Source: Sipunculus nudus (Eukaryota > Annelida > Sipuncula > Golfingiida > Sipunculidae). From it: a stretch of 64,000 nt of DNA. Made by a program: the position numbers and the translations under genes. The notes under the pieces were generated by a model. It saw nothing but the letters and a program-made list of their open reading frames with translations, ran no database searches and was not told the DNA's origin. The stretch covers positions 52,997,659 to 53,061,658 of the forward strand of contig CM049313.1 of assembly GCA_026874595.1 (NCBI GenBank). Reading direction: 5' to 3'. Positions 27,401 through 42,582 of the stretch are shown in pieces (positions within the stretch are counted from its first letter, which is position 1; each line of letters opens with the position of its first letter).

Positions 27401-30400
27401 TGCGTAGTTTATGCGCAATTTATGCGTAAGTGCTGTGTGACACTGCCATGAAATGGGTTTGAATCGTAGCCTAACCCCTAGTCGAAAGAAGTCCGTTTTC
27501 TTCATTGTCTCCTTAATTTTACATTCTAAATTTTACATGCCATATATTCTCTAACTGCATACATACTTTTTAAATCTCAAAGCGACATTGTTGACTGGCG
27601 TTTGTTTAAAAAATTAGATCCGTCTACTACCTTATATATACGAGTCACTGAGCTAGTTAATTATGACTGCCTATAGTGAAGTATTCTACAGAAATTCGCT
27701 CCCTGCGTCTGTTCTTGCTTCCGCCAGGAGGGTTTGCCCACATCCTAATTTCGTGTGTGTGTGTTTGTGTGTTTGTTAAAAACATAGCTCAGGCAATAAT
27801 GAACGGAATCTCATGAAATTTTCAGAGCTTTTTCGGTACTGAGCCGATGAAAAAAAAATAATTGGATTCAGGTGTGAAAATGGAGCATGATTAAAATGTA
27901 GGATGGTCATCAAGGGATATTCATTAAAGGGCATCCCACAGATACGGACCCCGACTTGGTGAAGGCTGGCATTCCTGAGAACACAGATTTATAGTTTTTT
28001 TTCTGTTTGTCTCTTAAAATATTGTCTAAGGATTTCAATATTTTTAATAAGGCAATGAAGAAATGTCTTTTGTGTGAGCTGTTCGTAAACCTGTCATGTC
28101 CGTAGTTGATAAGTGTACCATAAAAATATGAAATATAAAATGTAATTTCAGTCAATGATTGCTGTAAATGAGTCAGGATCTTCTGCGCAGGCACATATAC
28201 TAACTTGAAAGATAAAGCGTATATACCATGTCAGTCAACGTACAGTGAACCGGACTCACTCTTTACCACCAAGGAGCAGTATCTACCCTTGGTGTCGTTA
28301 TAAATCCTGAAAAAAGACTAAGCTTTACCGACTGTGCCAGTCTAAAGGTAGTATCTCACTGGACTGCGACAGCTTTAGCGAATTAGCGACAATTTTCACT
28401 TGCAATCACACTGAATCGTATTTACGACATGTTTGCGAACATCGTACGAGTGGCCCAAAATTCGGCTGGAGCTCGTATACCCGTCGTGCGAATGTCGTGC
28501 GATGTTCACAAGACATTCGCACGACATTTGTGAAATATTCGCACGATCATTCGCGACCAGAATGTCAGATACTCATTTTTATCTCCAAATATTCGCAATG
28601 TAGTTGCATAGGTCGCAAACCCCTCTTAAAGTTGTCTCGCAGTTCTCGCAATTCCTGACTCGCAGAAACTGACTTGAGAATAGTTCGAGGCATGTTTTAG
28701 ACGGGTTTGAGACACAAGCGACGCCTCTGCGACTATTTTGCGAGAAAATTTGTTTTGCGAATGTTTTTAACATGTTCAAAATTTGTGCGACATGTTAGCG
28801 ACACTTTGCGAATCACGCGAGGAAAATGAGAACCGCCGCGAATGTTTCACGACTCTTTTGAGACTCTCTCGCGAATGAATTCGCAATTTGTCGCAAAATT
28901 GTCGCAGCCCAGTGAGATACAGGCTTAAGCTGCAGCAAATCTTCTGTTGTACATCCCGCACACAGCGGGTACACACTCCCGTCGTTCTACATCTCCTTTG
29001 CGAGAGATAATCCATATGTAAATGGTGTATTAAATGATATATTAAATAGTCTGTATCAGAAAGTTTACGTATAAGATGATGACGTTTGTCGATTACTTGA
29101 TATTATTATTGTGTGTAAGCCTTAGAGGTGATCTCACAACACGGCGGTATCAGTGGCGGGAATGTGCACGTTTGCATGAAGAATGACGTCACGTCATTAT
29201 CAATATGTAGGGGTTGTTCGGTGCTATTAATATTAATATGCCGGTAATGGATGAATTGACGTGAGATGTCAGAAAAAACCATTAAGCAACTTAAAGCAAA
29301 ACAATAAATATTATAAAAATAAACTTAATATAAAAATAATCTCCACCGGCGGAGCATTCACTTTGTCTCACAATAATCACAATAAAGCAATAAAGCGTTA
29401 TGTATCCTGTCTCGTAAAGCCTCTTGTCGCATTAAATTCCAATTTATAGTATATTGATATCCGTTACTCAAGGCAAATCTTCTTATATATCTCTTTTGAG
29501 TCGTCTCGTATCGATCGGGCCTTATGTTTAAGTCGATGAGGAATTGTGTGAAACCGACTATTACATCTAGCCGCGGGTCATTGACTAAATAGAGAACACA
29601 GACAAAGCATAAAGAAAGACAGACAGACAGATGGTACTGATCGTGTGGGATGAAAGGACAATCAACTGAAAGCTCTGATGAATCTAAAGAATGTAAGCCG
29701 CTCAGTCCCCTTAGAGACAGCCCCACCGTGCTCAATGTATTTTTTCTCTGAATTCAAGGGTGATAGTTTCCCCCCTTAACAAGATCTCGTTGTGCGCCGC
29801 ATTAACGATTGGCGTGATATAAGTAATAATCTGGACTTGGAATGTAATAGAACATAATAGTAATATGACAAGCTGCACTGGATTAAAAGGTAGATCACCA
29901 TGTAACACCACAAGATGACGGCAACATGTACCTCACATGATAATTAGCGCCATCTGAGGTTCGTACTTTGAACTATTCTCATCATTTCGGATGTCAGCAA
30001 ATTGCAGTAGGTGCATGTGCCTGGTTAAACAGCGGTGTATCTGTATTTATTTATGTGACTTAAGCCAAGGTCCAGAGGTTTACTATTTTTTTTTATTTGC
30101 TATAGTGTCTACATTTCCATGTTGAATTACACGAAAAATAGCGTCTTCTCTTGGAAATAGATTGGCACCGGCCATAATATTGCCCTTAGGCCGTTGGCTT
30201 ATTTCTTTACACGAGAGTTGAAAACAATGGACCGGGCACGATCACAGGCGTCCACATAAACATAAACTCCGTACTTACGCATGGGACTCCGTGCCTGGGC
30301 CATAACACCTGTCAATCAGGAAATACCCTTACTAACTTGGCCCCAAAAATATGTTGTTGTGACTGTTGCGGACACGATACACGACCAGTGCTACCCGTGT

Positions 30401-32568
30401 CATTTCCTCTGAGGCTCCTGGACCTATCGCACTAATCTGTTGCGACTGGGTTCTACAATGAATTTAGAGTCTAAGTCTTCGCCATGTGTGGGTTGTGGGG
30501 GGGGGGGGGGGGGGCGTAAAATATATTTTTTTAGTAACAGTATGCACATTTCTCAAAGCCGGTAGCTCAAGTGTTTGGTTATATTATTGCATTCTCTATC
30601 ATACATAATGTATAATCACATATTTAACACAAACCACAATATAAATATATATATACAGTGGTACCCCTACTTACCGGCACCTCCGTACTAAGGCCACTCA
30701 TGGGAAGTCCCTAGAGAGTAGGTAAGGAAACCTTTAACCTTCCTTCTAAGGACACCCTCTCTATTGCGGAAAAAATGCTCGGTCCGGTATGTCCGTAATT
30801 GGGAGGTTCTCCTGTACAACTCTTGTATTTATATATTTATACAATGAGAACTAGTTTACTTCCCTCCAAACTGTTCGTATAAAAAACCGTGTTTCAAAAT
30901 TATTTACTACGCGTAAACAAGTTTAATTTCCAATACAATCATCCTTACATTCCAGGTTTTACATTCCATGACTACCACTGCCGGCCTGCTCCGGGCCTGA
31001 CCGTCGACCAGTCCGTACCTCCGTCCAACAAAACTCTGAATGGCTACTCTTCCTGTGAGCGGTACAAGTATAACAGCTCGTACCTTCCGGATCAGAAGGT
31101 CCCGTGTGATACCGGATATCAAGTCAGTCCGGATTACTTTGCTCCGGAAACGGGCACCATCACAATGGAGGTAAATGAATTTTAGCATAATCTGAATCTC
31201 CTATAGACATTGCTATGTCCCGCGCTTACACGACCATGAGTTGGAGTAGCCAAAGAGGTCGTGTTATCGGGGTTGATGGTGTCATTTTTTATAACGTTCA
31301 GTTCAGTATTTGCATATTATATAATTTTGCCTACTTAACCGTGTAAAACAGAGTTACAACTGTATTTTTAATTTTCCATAGTCACTGTTGTGTGCGTGCC
31401 AGAGTTGTAAGCAGAATTATTATTTATACGAGCATATTACCTGTTTTTGCGCTTAAACAGGTTCCTGGTCATTTGTTTTCCTAGCGACAGCTTGTCACCC
31501 CAAACGTCGATTTTAGATGAACTGGAGACGATGGGGTGACAGTACAAGCTATTGGGTTCGCATCAATTCTAGTACGTGCAGATGTGCACGCCATTTCTGA
31601 CACTACTTTTTCATTTTCATCTACTTCTCGAACTGCCATTTTCCTGAGTTAAGACAAAAAGTAACGTTATTCTGTTGGGGAAAATAATAATTATTACATC
31701 CACGGTTTACTTACGTGTATTCGTGCAGCAGGTTTTAATACCGAGTCTGGTTTTACTCGAAAAACTCGTCTCCACGTCTGTCAGCGGGAGAATCATAACT
31801 TCCGGTAGGGGATTTCCAAACGGCTATGTGTAAAACTCGGAAGTCCGAAGTCGGAAGCAAGGATTTTTTTTAAAATAAAGCAATGTTCGAAGCATAATTA
31901 AAAAGATACAACATCAATAGAAGTACCATTTTCTTTTTATTGATAGAATAAGGTCTTTTCTATCATTATGTAAAAAATCAAAGTTATCCATCCGAAGTTA
32001 TAGACTATTTCTTGCTCGGTAATGTGTAACATGTGTAAAACTCGGAAGCCAGTAATGGCTAATGCACTGGTCATCATGTCGTCAGCAAACGTGTCAAGCA
32101 TTTTCAGTTTCTTCAATATCACATATTTTTCATAAACTCAGTTTGTTTTGTAACATTAATTATGCTGTTTTTTATAATATATTATATTGATATTTTATTT
32201 CATTTTGTGAAACAAGATTATATAATTACTCAATTAATATTAATCAATATTTTCGCTGTTACCGTATTTTTTGTTTGTGGAAACATGAAAAAAAATAAAG
32301 ATTTGATAATATTTTAAAAATTACCCTGATAATATCATAGAGACTTAAACAGATAATTTGACAGAACCACAAAACATCCAGTAAATGTTTTAAAAAGGGT
32401 GTTTCAAACAAAATATTTTATTTATCATGTATCAATTGAAAAACCTTTCCCTCTTCCATTGACCAGAACATTTAATCATGATTATGAATCTCTTAAACTC
32501 TCATCTATTATGTAATACTTTTTATGCCAAATTATATTTTACATTTCATGGTCAGGTTGCACACTTTG

Positions 32569-32639
<71 letters not shown>

Positions 32640-33021
32640 TCACATTGCAATGTGATATTTTCCCCTATATGTTTCTGCTGTAAATGGAACCTGTTTCAAT
32701 TCATGTTTTGAAATTCTGCCCAAATAGCATAATATACATGATGATTTACAAAAATTTGTTTGCTACTGATTTCATCAGACGTATCCTGCAAAATTAAAAA
32801 TAAACACAAACATTAACAATACCTTGACAGAAAAAAATACACAATGCATGTGTAAATAGATATGATCCCGATTGTAACATCTTACAATTATATAAAAAAC
32901 AATAGTTTCTGTTTTTGCAGAACGATTAAATATATAATCGATATTTTTCATGCAGTTAGGTACAATATTCATCAAGTTAATGTTCTGAAAATTTGCAAAA
33001 CCACAGGACACAAACATTTAT

Positions 33022-33072
<51 letters not shown>

Positions 33073-34947
33073 AAAATACGTCAACTAAAAATCAATAAAA
33101 CATCAAACAAAACATTATGCATAGCCAAAAAAGTTCAGTAAATGTTTAAAAATAAATTGTTACAGAGCAAATGTTATAGATATAAAAAATTCTGTTTAAT
33201 TATAGAACCTGATACCAGCAATTATATTAAGTCCGGAGAGAAGGAGGTCCGAAAGCGCACGGTACTTCTGTATCGAGAATTCCGATTATAGTCCGGTTAA
33301 TTTTGTTTCTGAGCATAAAAATATAAGAGTCAAATAAAAATAGTGAGTAAACACGGAATATTCAGATGCATATATTTTTATATAAAGATAACAAATTACT
33401 ATACAGCAACAGTAGAATGGGAAAAATTAATATTTGTAATTGAAATATTTATCTTAGCGGTAAATATCTAACTTATATCCGGTTTGGTTCCATTATTGCA
33501 TGGTGTCATCATTTGTATGTGGAATTTCAAGGAATGAATCATAAAGATGAGCAACAGGTTCAGTAAAAATGCCTATATCCCGTAGCATCTTTAAGACACC
33601 ATGCAGGTCACCTCTAGACAGACTTTTACGTGAAGCCCCAGATGTCTTACGTGTCGATAAAGATTCTATATGGTTATTTATTAAAGATTTTACATTCAAA
33701 ATTGTAATTTCTTATCGAGATCCTTGTAATCGTATACAGTAATCCGAAGTTGAAGGGAGCACATTCTGTTTACATGCCCTTATCATTCACATATTATAAC
33801 GTATGAGAGTGAAATCAGTTGCAAATATACTTTAAAATATTATTAAATATCCATTTATTTGAAGTTGAAATGTGATGTTGAAACATCAGGAGTGAATTTC
33901 AATATATAAATATCAAGATTGAAAAAATTTGAAAAAAGAGTTAAAACTTGAAAAAAGAATTGATTTTAGTTTAAAAAAATGATTTGCTTAAATATACAAA
34001 TCTATAGGATTTTATAATCACACATGTATTAATATGTTATATATTACCTGGACTGTTGTATCCCTTTTCTAAGATATATTTTAATTTTTTATTAAATATC
34101 GTAGAACTCTAACATATTGAAGGACATTTCGTTTTGTATATGATACATGTATGTTTTTTCCAGCGATGACCTACTGGGATATATTGAATTTTCATATTTG
34201 TTCAACGTATGGAAAATATATTACTTTTTTTATTTTGAATGACATCATAATTTATAACTGTATTTTAAATGCCGTATTAGGGTTTATTATACCATATTTA
34301 TTATTCAGTGGTGCATCCATAGAGGGCGCAAGCATAACACCGAGGAATCCCCCCCCCCCCCCCCCATCGCAGTACCGTGTGAGTCATACACGGTCTCCCC
34401 ACAGAGCTCAGCTCGGGGTGGGATCGACCATGAAAAATCTCACGGCTCCTCGGCTGATACTCAGACTCGCGCACTGTGCTCTGCTGTCCGAGTCTGCATG
34501 TGCGCTCTCAAAACACTCAAGTCGGTAAAATGCAAAGATTGTCATAAGACTTTAACATATCAATTATTTTACAACGAGTACTACATTTAAGTAATAATAG
34601 TGACATTTTGCAAGTTATAAATGTATAGACGCGCATTTCATCATTGACATTAACATGTTACGAACTTTTGAATATTTGGACTTTCCAATTTATACCGTAA
34701 TGTTATAGAAATATAAATATTAAAGCCCAACAACCTGAAGTTTGAATACATTGTCCCAATACATGTAGGTGTATAGTTGCGGAACAGAAAATCTTCATAA
34801 TCTTTCGTTTAAGGTGCCTCAAAATGTCCTCTTTACATTGCATATTTTAAAAATTAACCCCTTCCCATACCATCCCCATGTTAATATAAATAATTTTTAC
34901 AAAACATAGCTCTAGATAGGGTGAAATATATGACGTGAAAATACCAT

Positions 34948-34998
<51 letters not shown>

Positions 34999-37900
34999 TG
35001 TATTAAATTTACAAATAAAAAAATTAAGAACTTATAGTTTTCCTATTATGTATCATGTTTTGTGTTATTCACGCATTAAAAGCAAAATCATGCATAAGCA
35101 ATTTTAATATATGCATGCAACTATAATTATAATGAAACTGCATTTGGGCTGTGGCTCTTAACTGACCACAAGTTAACCAGTGCGTCTCTGTGACTTCCGA
35201 GTTATACACATTGGATAACATCCCAGCACTTCTGACTGACTTCCGAGATTGCTTCCGAGCACAAAATCGTCCATAACGTTCAGATTAAAGAATGGATAAC
35301 TATTATTCTTCACAGAATGATAATAAAGATCTTATTCTATCGGGGGAAAAGCAAAACGGTATTGAAGCGTTAGCATTTTGTATATGCTTTAAATTGCATT
35401 ATTTATAAAACGATTCCTTGGTTTCCGGCGTCCGGCTTCCGACTTCCAAGTTTACATATATGACCGCGCCATGACACCTTCACTTTTGAATGAGAAGTAC
35501 CGCTTCACGTGAATCGGAGCCACAGTGATGAAAGAAGGTAATAAATTTAATTATTTTTGTGTAACAACATTTTTTCTTCGATATTAAGCACATATAATAC
35601 GACTTTATTAGCCTGTGATGCCAAATAATACCAGACAGGAAATATTTTGATCCGACCCTTAGAATGGGCGTTCTGTTGTGACTGTCATCATGACTCCAGG
35701 CCCTATCAGTTTATTTCAGAAGGCCTGAGTGTCATGTTGTCATGGCTATTGTTTTCCATGTTTAACATGGGGAACTAGTGCCGTATCTCTAGTAGAGATA
35801 ACCACTGTAACGCAGCTAGGACATACTTCTCAATAAACTGAGTATAACTGAGGAATACGTATACAGTAGTAATCTTTTTTTTCATCCAGGGTTCTGAAAG
35901 AGATACAAATTTCATAGACACATAAATAATAAGACCAATCAGAAAGGCAATGGCAACTTTTCTGGGTTTTTTAATGATAAAATGCCTTATTGTTAGTAAT
36001 TCATTGCGACAGTTATTAAAGCCAACTATTCTCCTGCTTTATGTGAATAATTATAGTCCATTCCATTACCATTGGCCACCTGTTTTTTGCGACCTTTTTT
36101 TTTTTTTGCAAGTCAAATAACGCCAAAACTGTTTGTCCCAAGGGCAGAATGGGAAACTGATTGATTAAATATTATTGATAAAATAGCCTACCTCATCTTA
36201 TTTTCCTTTAACAATTTTAAAAACATTTTATGAGGAACTAGCCTTTTTGCAGCGACACCTTGCCACCAGTCTTTGAAATGGGCATGGCAGGGAATAGTAA
36301 TGACGTCATAATAGACGTGACGCACAAACAAAAGCACTCATATTCACGGGACCAATAATCAAAAGCTGCCGACCATTGTTTACAATGAGACTTGTATTCC
36401 CCTCTTGCACGCGCTTCACTGTTACGTCACATTACTTCATATCCATATCCAAGGAAGGTAAACAATGGCCACTTGATAAAGAACGCCATGAACCACAGAT
36501 ATATATGAGACATGTCAGATAGGCCCTCAGTGAATAATATTTATATCATAAGCAAGCATTGTACAAAAAAATAAACATTTATCCCTTTCTTCAATTGGTG
36601 CAAACTTTGTTTGGCAAGTTCGACTTATCTCGAGATAATCCCGAAAAATCAAGGAGGGTGGAACGGACTATATTTTGACCTGGCCTACACTGCGTATGTA
36701 CTAATGAACTGTAGATGCTACTGCTAAGAAAATTTTTCTCCATGAAAGATATATAAGCTTTTTAATTTAAAGCTTTTTGTGAACACGGCACACGCGTCTG
36801 TGTTGACAAAAAGAAAAAAATTATAACTGAAGGTGATTGGTTGCATATGTGTGGAAGTTGCTACATACCGTTTGTAAAACTCTGCTTCATCTGACATGCC
36901 GCCAGGTATCCTCGTTGTTTTGATAATTTTTGGGCCCTCACATGTAATAAATACGTCGATGTATACACAAGGAACAGTCTATGTATGATTGGTGTCGGTG
37001 TTTTTTGGCCATTTTGTATTAAACTCGGCGGAGTTTAAGGTTTCAATATTATAATTAATTAATAGACGTCTAATATTGTTACAGACCTCTTTAATCATAT
37101 TTAACTTATAAGTAATGAACAGCAAACTATGTCTCATAATGTTTAATATTCTGACTGTCTTTCCAGTTCGGATTGTTCTGTGATAAGATGTACTTGGTGG
37201 AAGTATCACAGATGTTGTTCACAGGGGGCGTGGTAGTCGGCTCGTGGTGTTTCAGTCCGTACGCTGATTGGTTCGGGCGTAAGAAGGTCTTCTTTCTGTG
37301 TCAGGTCGTCATGTGTTTTTTCGGGATTGCAATGGCGTTTTCCACCAACTTCTGGTCCTTCTGCGTGTTCCAGTTTCTTACAGGCGCATTCACCATGGTG
37401 ATTTTAATACTGCATATTCTAGAAGAACTTACTGTAAAATGTATACACATAAATCCACTTTAAGAAACAATTAAATGTTGTGATAAAAGAAATCAAATGC
37501 AGATGCACCTAATATTCATTTGAACTTTATTGCGACTTGGTATCAAGACATAATGTATTGTATAAACTTAACTGTTGGCGCTGCTGGAACTTGAGTCATG
37601 GCAAGCTAAATATAATTTACTAGACTAATAAAAAAAGTTTAACTTGATTTGTAATGAACATTATCATTTTGCATGTAAGTATCATTAAATACACCAGAAT
37701 TGCATTTTCATTTTTTTGGTACTCAAGAAAATAAAAGTTTTTACATTAAAATGCAAACAGATTTTATTGTAAACATTGCCAATCTAGTTTGCTAATTACC
37801 TTAAAAATTGGGAAATTTGTTTTCTGTGTATAAAGTTGGCCGACCGTCAAACCAAAGTTTATATTTTACAAGTCTTCACTTTCAGGGCAACGACCTGGCC

Positions 37901-40784
37901 GGATTTGTATTGGGGAACGAGCTGTTTCCGGCCGAGATGCGCGCCTATATGGCGCCCGCCATGTACCTGTTTGTGGCCGTAGGAATGATGAGCCTTGTCA
38001 TATTCTCATACTTCTTGCGACACTGGCGCACCCTACAACTAGCTGTGTCTCTCGCTCCATTGCTCACGATGTTATACTGGTGGTAGGTTTTTTTCTCCAA
38101 ACGAGAGTCGTCGGTAAAATTCTATAATTTGGACCCTTTCCGACAGGATAATTTTTATTACAGAATTTGTAATAATAATTCTTCTTGATAAATTATACGT
38201 GGTAATCACGCCTGTGCAGAATATGCATCAAATAATTAGTTTGACAGTGACATATCATCTGATTAGTATCTACAGACATCGTTGTACTTCCCGCCTACAC
38301 CCACACGGGCTTAGTATGGCGGGACAAATTTTGCCAAAAGATTAGTTGACAAGCCATTCTAATGAATAATTACTCATAATTATCACAGTAATCCATCTTA
38401 TTCTATCGAGCATATTAGAAACGCAAGGGGAAATAAAAATAGGAGCACTCTGAATATTAAAGATGCAAAGACACAGGAACAGCTAAGTACAGTAAATTGA
38501 TTTTGCTATGAAACTCTATAATTAAATAGTACAGAAAAATCTTCCTGATAACGCATTGTATAATATACGAGAATGGCCAATACGGGCTTCAGAGAAATAT
38601 TTTCAAAGCAGCTGCTGCTATGAGTGTTGTACATTTACAGGCATTGCCCAGAATCGGTGCGATGGCTTATCGCCAATGACCGGTATGACGAGGCGAAGAA
38701 CATTTTGGACGCTACAGCAAAGACCAACGGTATAGCACCTGTTCCAATGGAGGTTATTAAAGTGAGTACATGCCCTACCTAACAGTAATAAAACAGGTAC
38801 CCTTCAAAGTTTTCTTGAAGAAAACCAGACATTCATTGAAAGGGCTAACTATATGAAAGAATTGTTAAATCAGCCGGGCGTGCTACATATGATTTTTACC
38901 ATCTCTATAATGTTGATCATAATGGCAACATATAACCCTTAAAGGGCTTTATAATTGTATTAAGGAAAATTTCCAAATACTACCTCTTGCGAAACATTCG
39001 TGTTTGACAGTAATGGAGAGAACTAGTGAAAATCTGTTACGGACCTCAAAGCATTTTTAATAATCATTTCCTAAGAGTACCCGGTTTTGTCACGGCGGTC
39101 TTGTTAAAGTCCAAGTCAATCGAGTGCAAGCCCAAGTCAGAGTTCTTGATGTTCCAATTCGAGTCCTCATTCTTCGTGTCCTAGTCTTTGAGAACCCGAG
39201 TCCGAACCCAGAATGTCTTATTTTAAAGCCGTTTCAAATGATAATTTGATATAATCATGTGTAACTTCATGTTGGTTTAAACCCGCTTTCACTTAAATTA
39301 TCCTTGATTTTAATCTCTCAAGCAGGGTTTGGTAACTAATCCAAATTTTTCTTTAAATATTCTGCCATAAGTTTCCCCATTTAAGTCTTTATCATAGGAC
39401 TGAGAATCTGAACGTTATGTTATTATATGACAGAGTTTTCCCTACTTATTTCTACTGATTTCTCGAGTCTTGGCCTTTAAAGCTCATGTCCGAGTCCCTG
39501 AAAAAGGCCGGTACTCTTAGTTTTTTTTTTGCATTCATGTTACACATCGTTCTTAATATTTTCTTCTTCGCAGTACGAGAAGGTTGAAGTGAGTGCCGGC
39601 GAAAAGCACCCGACAATGTCACAGTATCTCAAACACAGAAAGACATTCGTCTTCTTCGTAGCCATGTGTTTTCTTATGTAAGTTATGGAAACAAAAATAT
39701 AAATCCTAAAAATACGCGCGCTTCCCGCATCACGGGCATAGATACGAATCTGGAAAAAAAGTCGCTCTATCTCATACCCCTTTTGCAGAAGACACTTACG
39801 CGTCACGTCTCGTGCGTTAGTTATCCCACATGCATGATGCGATACTTTGACGCCTGACGCGCGCTTGCCACGTTGGAATTCCTGATAATGACTTCACTTC
39901 AGAAAGGCTTTACCTCAAGCCATATGCATGTATGATGCAAATCTAATTTCCTCAATGAGACATAAACAACATTTTTTTAAAATTATTTACCTAACAATAT
40001 TTATTGATGCATCTATGAATATTAAATGCAAGATATGTATATATAATTATCATTGACAGAGAAAGAGTTATCTAATTAATTAAATGAACAGGTTGTACCC
40101 ACAGCAGCAGAGCCATGCACTGATACAAGTTCTGGTTTTTTTTTCATTTAAACACAAGAGAGTTAATTTAATCAAAAACCCTGATTAGTGGTATGTTCGA
40201 AGCCGCCCCCCCCCCCCCCCCCCACCCCCGAATGTTCTCTGATAACTTCCTGTGCCTAGGTTGAGTACATGTAAATCCTGAGGCGTATTTCAGGAATAAG
40301 AATAAAAACATTGACAAAAGAAAATCCGATACTGAAGCAATAATGCGTATATAATAACAGCAAGAATTAACTTAGAGACATTTAAGGCCGTTTGAATTTG
40401 CGCTGTTTAAGACACATGTATATATATTTACTATATTTTTTCTGTGTTCCCAGGATATCCAACAACCTCTTGTATTTCGGTTTAAACCTTATGGCTCAGA
40501 CACTCCCGCTGGACTTGTACTTGGCGTTTTTCATCCTAGCAGCACTGGAAATACCTGGTACTATCGCGGCAATCCTCAGTATGCAAGCGTAAGTTTTAAA
40601 TACAAAGGAAACAGCAGACCCTAACTAACTGGCACGTCCATGTATTCATAGAGTCAAAGTCATACATTTATATACGGTGTACATAAATTATGTCATACAC
40701 ATATGAATGCTCTGTAATATACCGTCTATTACAACTATTCATACATGTGTGTATGTGTGATGGTGTTTGTGTATGTGTATGTGT

Positions 40785-40874
<90 letters not shown>

Positions 40875-41988
40875 ACTCGCCTCAGTCAAATAGCCCTATG
40901 TTTTTGGTATAAATTATATATGATTCCCTGTAATGGTCAGATGAAAAGTTCCAACCGCTTACATTTAACCTCGAAAATGCTGGAGAATTTTTATACCAGA
41001 CATTTGCGACCACGTGATAATTCGACATATATGACCAAAAAGTAGTAAGAGAACCGCATATTGACCTCCGCCATGACGCTGCTCAAACCTCGGCTTTTTA
41101 GAGCGTAAGAGCAAAGGTTAACTATAACATTTACGAACCCATGCCTAGAAAAGTCTGTGTCACGGTAAACAAAGTCGATTATTGCATCACAGGTCAGTTT
41201 TGCCGGCCAGAACAAAGGCGACTGCTAAAACCGGGGAACAACTCTGGTCTTTTTTTTTTTTTTTTCTTTTTTTTTTGCATCAAATTCCGTGCATAACATT
41301 CTGCTTAAAATTGCTGACCGACAAACCAACCAAAGAAACAACCTTGTTCAAGTATACATACATATACAAAATACATATACTGTAATACATAAACTAGAGG
41401 GAGAACATTCATTGTTGTTGATATTATTGTTTCAGACTCGGAAGACGGATACCTCTCTGTTTCTTTAACTTCTTCAGCGCTATCTTTATGGCGCTGACAA
41501 CGGTATTTTCTGCTTTACCAGGTATTAACACTTGATATCAACATACACATACACTGTTACGAAGAAAAATTTTGAGGGGAAAATACTGGGCCGATCCGAG
41601 ATTCGAACCCGTAACGGTGGCGCACAAGTCCGGCGTACCAACCATTTCGCTAGAAAAGCAAGCTTCACTAGCGAGACATTTCGGTCCGCTTTTATTTCAC
41701 CCCGTAATACACCCCCTCTTAAGAGCGTTCTGCTATCAGAAAAAAAAAAACTAATTATCCCAGGAGTCACACTTTGGTGAGCTTATTCTCTGGGCCACAA
41801 AGTTAACAGTCACGTTGGACGAGCCCCAATTTTGTTACGAAGACAAATTGTTCAGGGTAATACATTGGGCCGATCACGGATTCAAACCAATGACGGTGGG
41901 GCACACGTCTGGCGTTCCAACCGATTCGCTAGAAAAGCAAGCTTCACTAACGAGACAGTTCGGTCCGCTTTTATGTCACCTTGTAACA

Positions 41989-42038
<50 letters not shown>

Positions 42039-42342
42039 ACACAACCTCACCCAAACATACTTTCATAGACACACACATTCATTCCCGGATACAATAATGT
42101 ATACTTGTGTTCAGAGAAGAACATAGATCGACGCAGTCAGTCAAGCTTAGATCTAGAATGCTTTAATACTCGGGTAATGCCACCTGGCGGCAAATTATCA
42201 AACTAATTTATTGTTCCATGATAGTCATGTGAACCATTGCAGAGGTTCCGGACACGAATACACTTATGGAGACATGGATTTTTTTATTATTATTTTACAT
42301 ACATAAATGGCAAACAAACTATTACGATCGATTGGTTTGTGA

Positions 42343-42402
<60 letters not shown>

Positions 42403-42525
42403 TAAGTTTACTATATGATTATCTTTTCAATCTAGACATATCAACACTCAAAATACACCCACATTATTTCTTTACGTGTTGTTACTAATTATATTTCTTG
42501 TGCCAAACGTATATTCGTTCATGTA

Positions 42526-42582
<57 letters not shown>

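Noticed and set aside
27157-27429. 90-codon frame with RNAYKLRKLRIDRVN
   Set aside because: It is produced by TACGCAT-type word repeats inside a foldback element.
34151-34528. 125-codon frame in SLC22 intron 2
   Set aside because: It runs through a poly-C tract and has no recognisable domain. The composition is that of non-coding DNA around a repeat fragment.
37398-37463. Extension of SLC22 exon 3 past 37397
   Set aside because: The frame continues to a stop, but splicing at ATG|GTGATT joins exon 4 in phase and reproduces the family sequence around TM4.
40690-40893. Frames rich in VCVC, RERE and HTHT
   Set aside because: They are translations of the compound (GT)n(GA)n microsatellite.
41575-41665. 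Functional tRNA gene on the minus strand
   Set aside because: A and B boxes are correctly spaced, but the stems do not pair into a cloverleaf and the unit is repeated with extra flanks, so it is a SINE.
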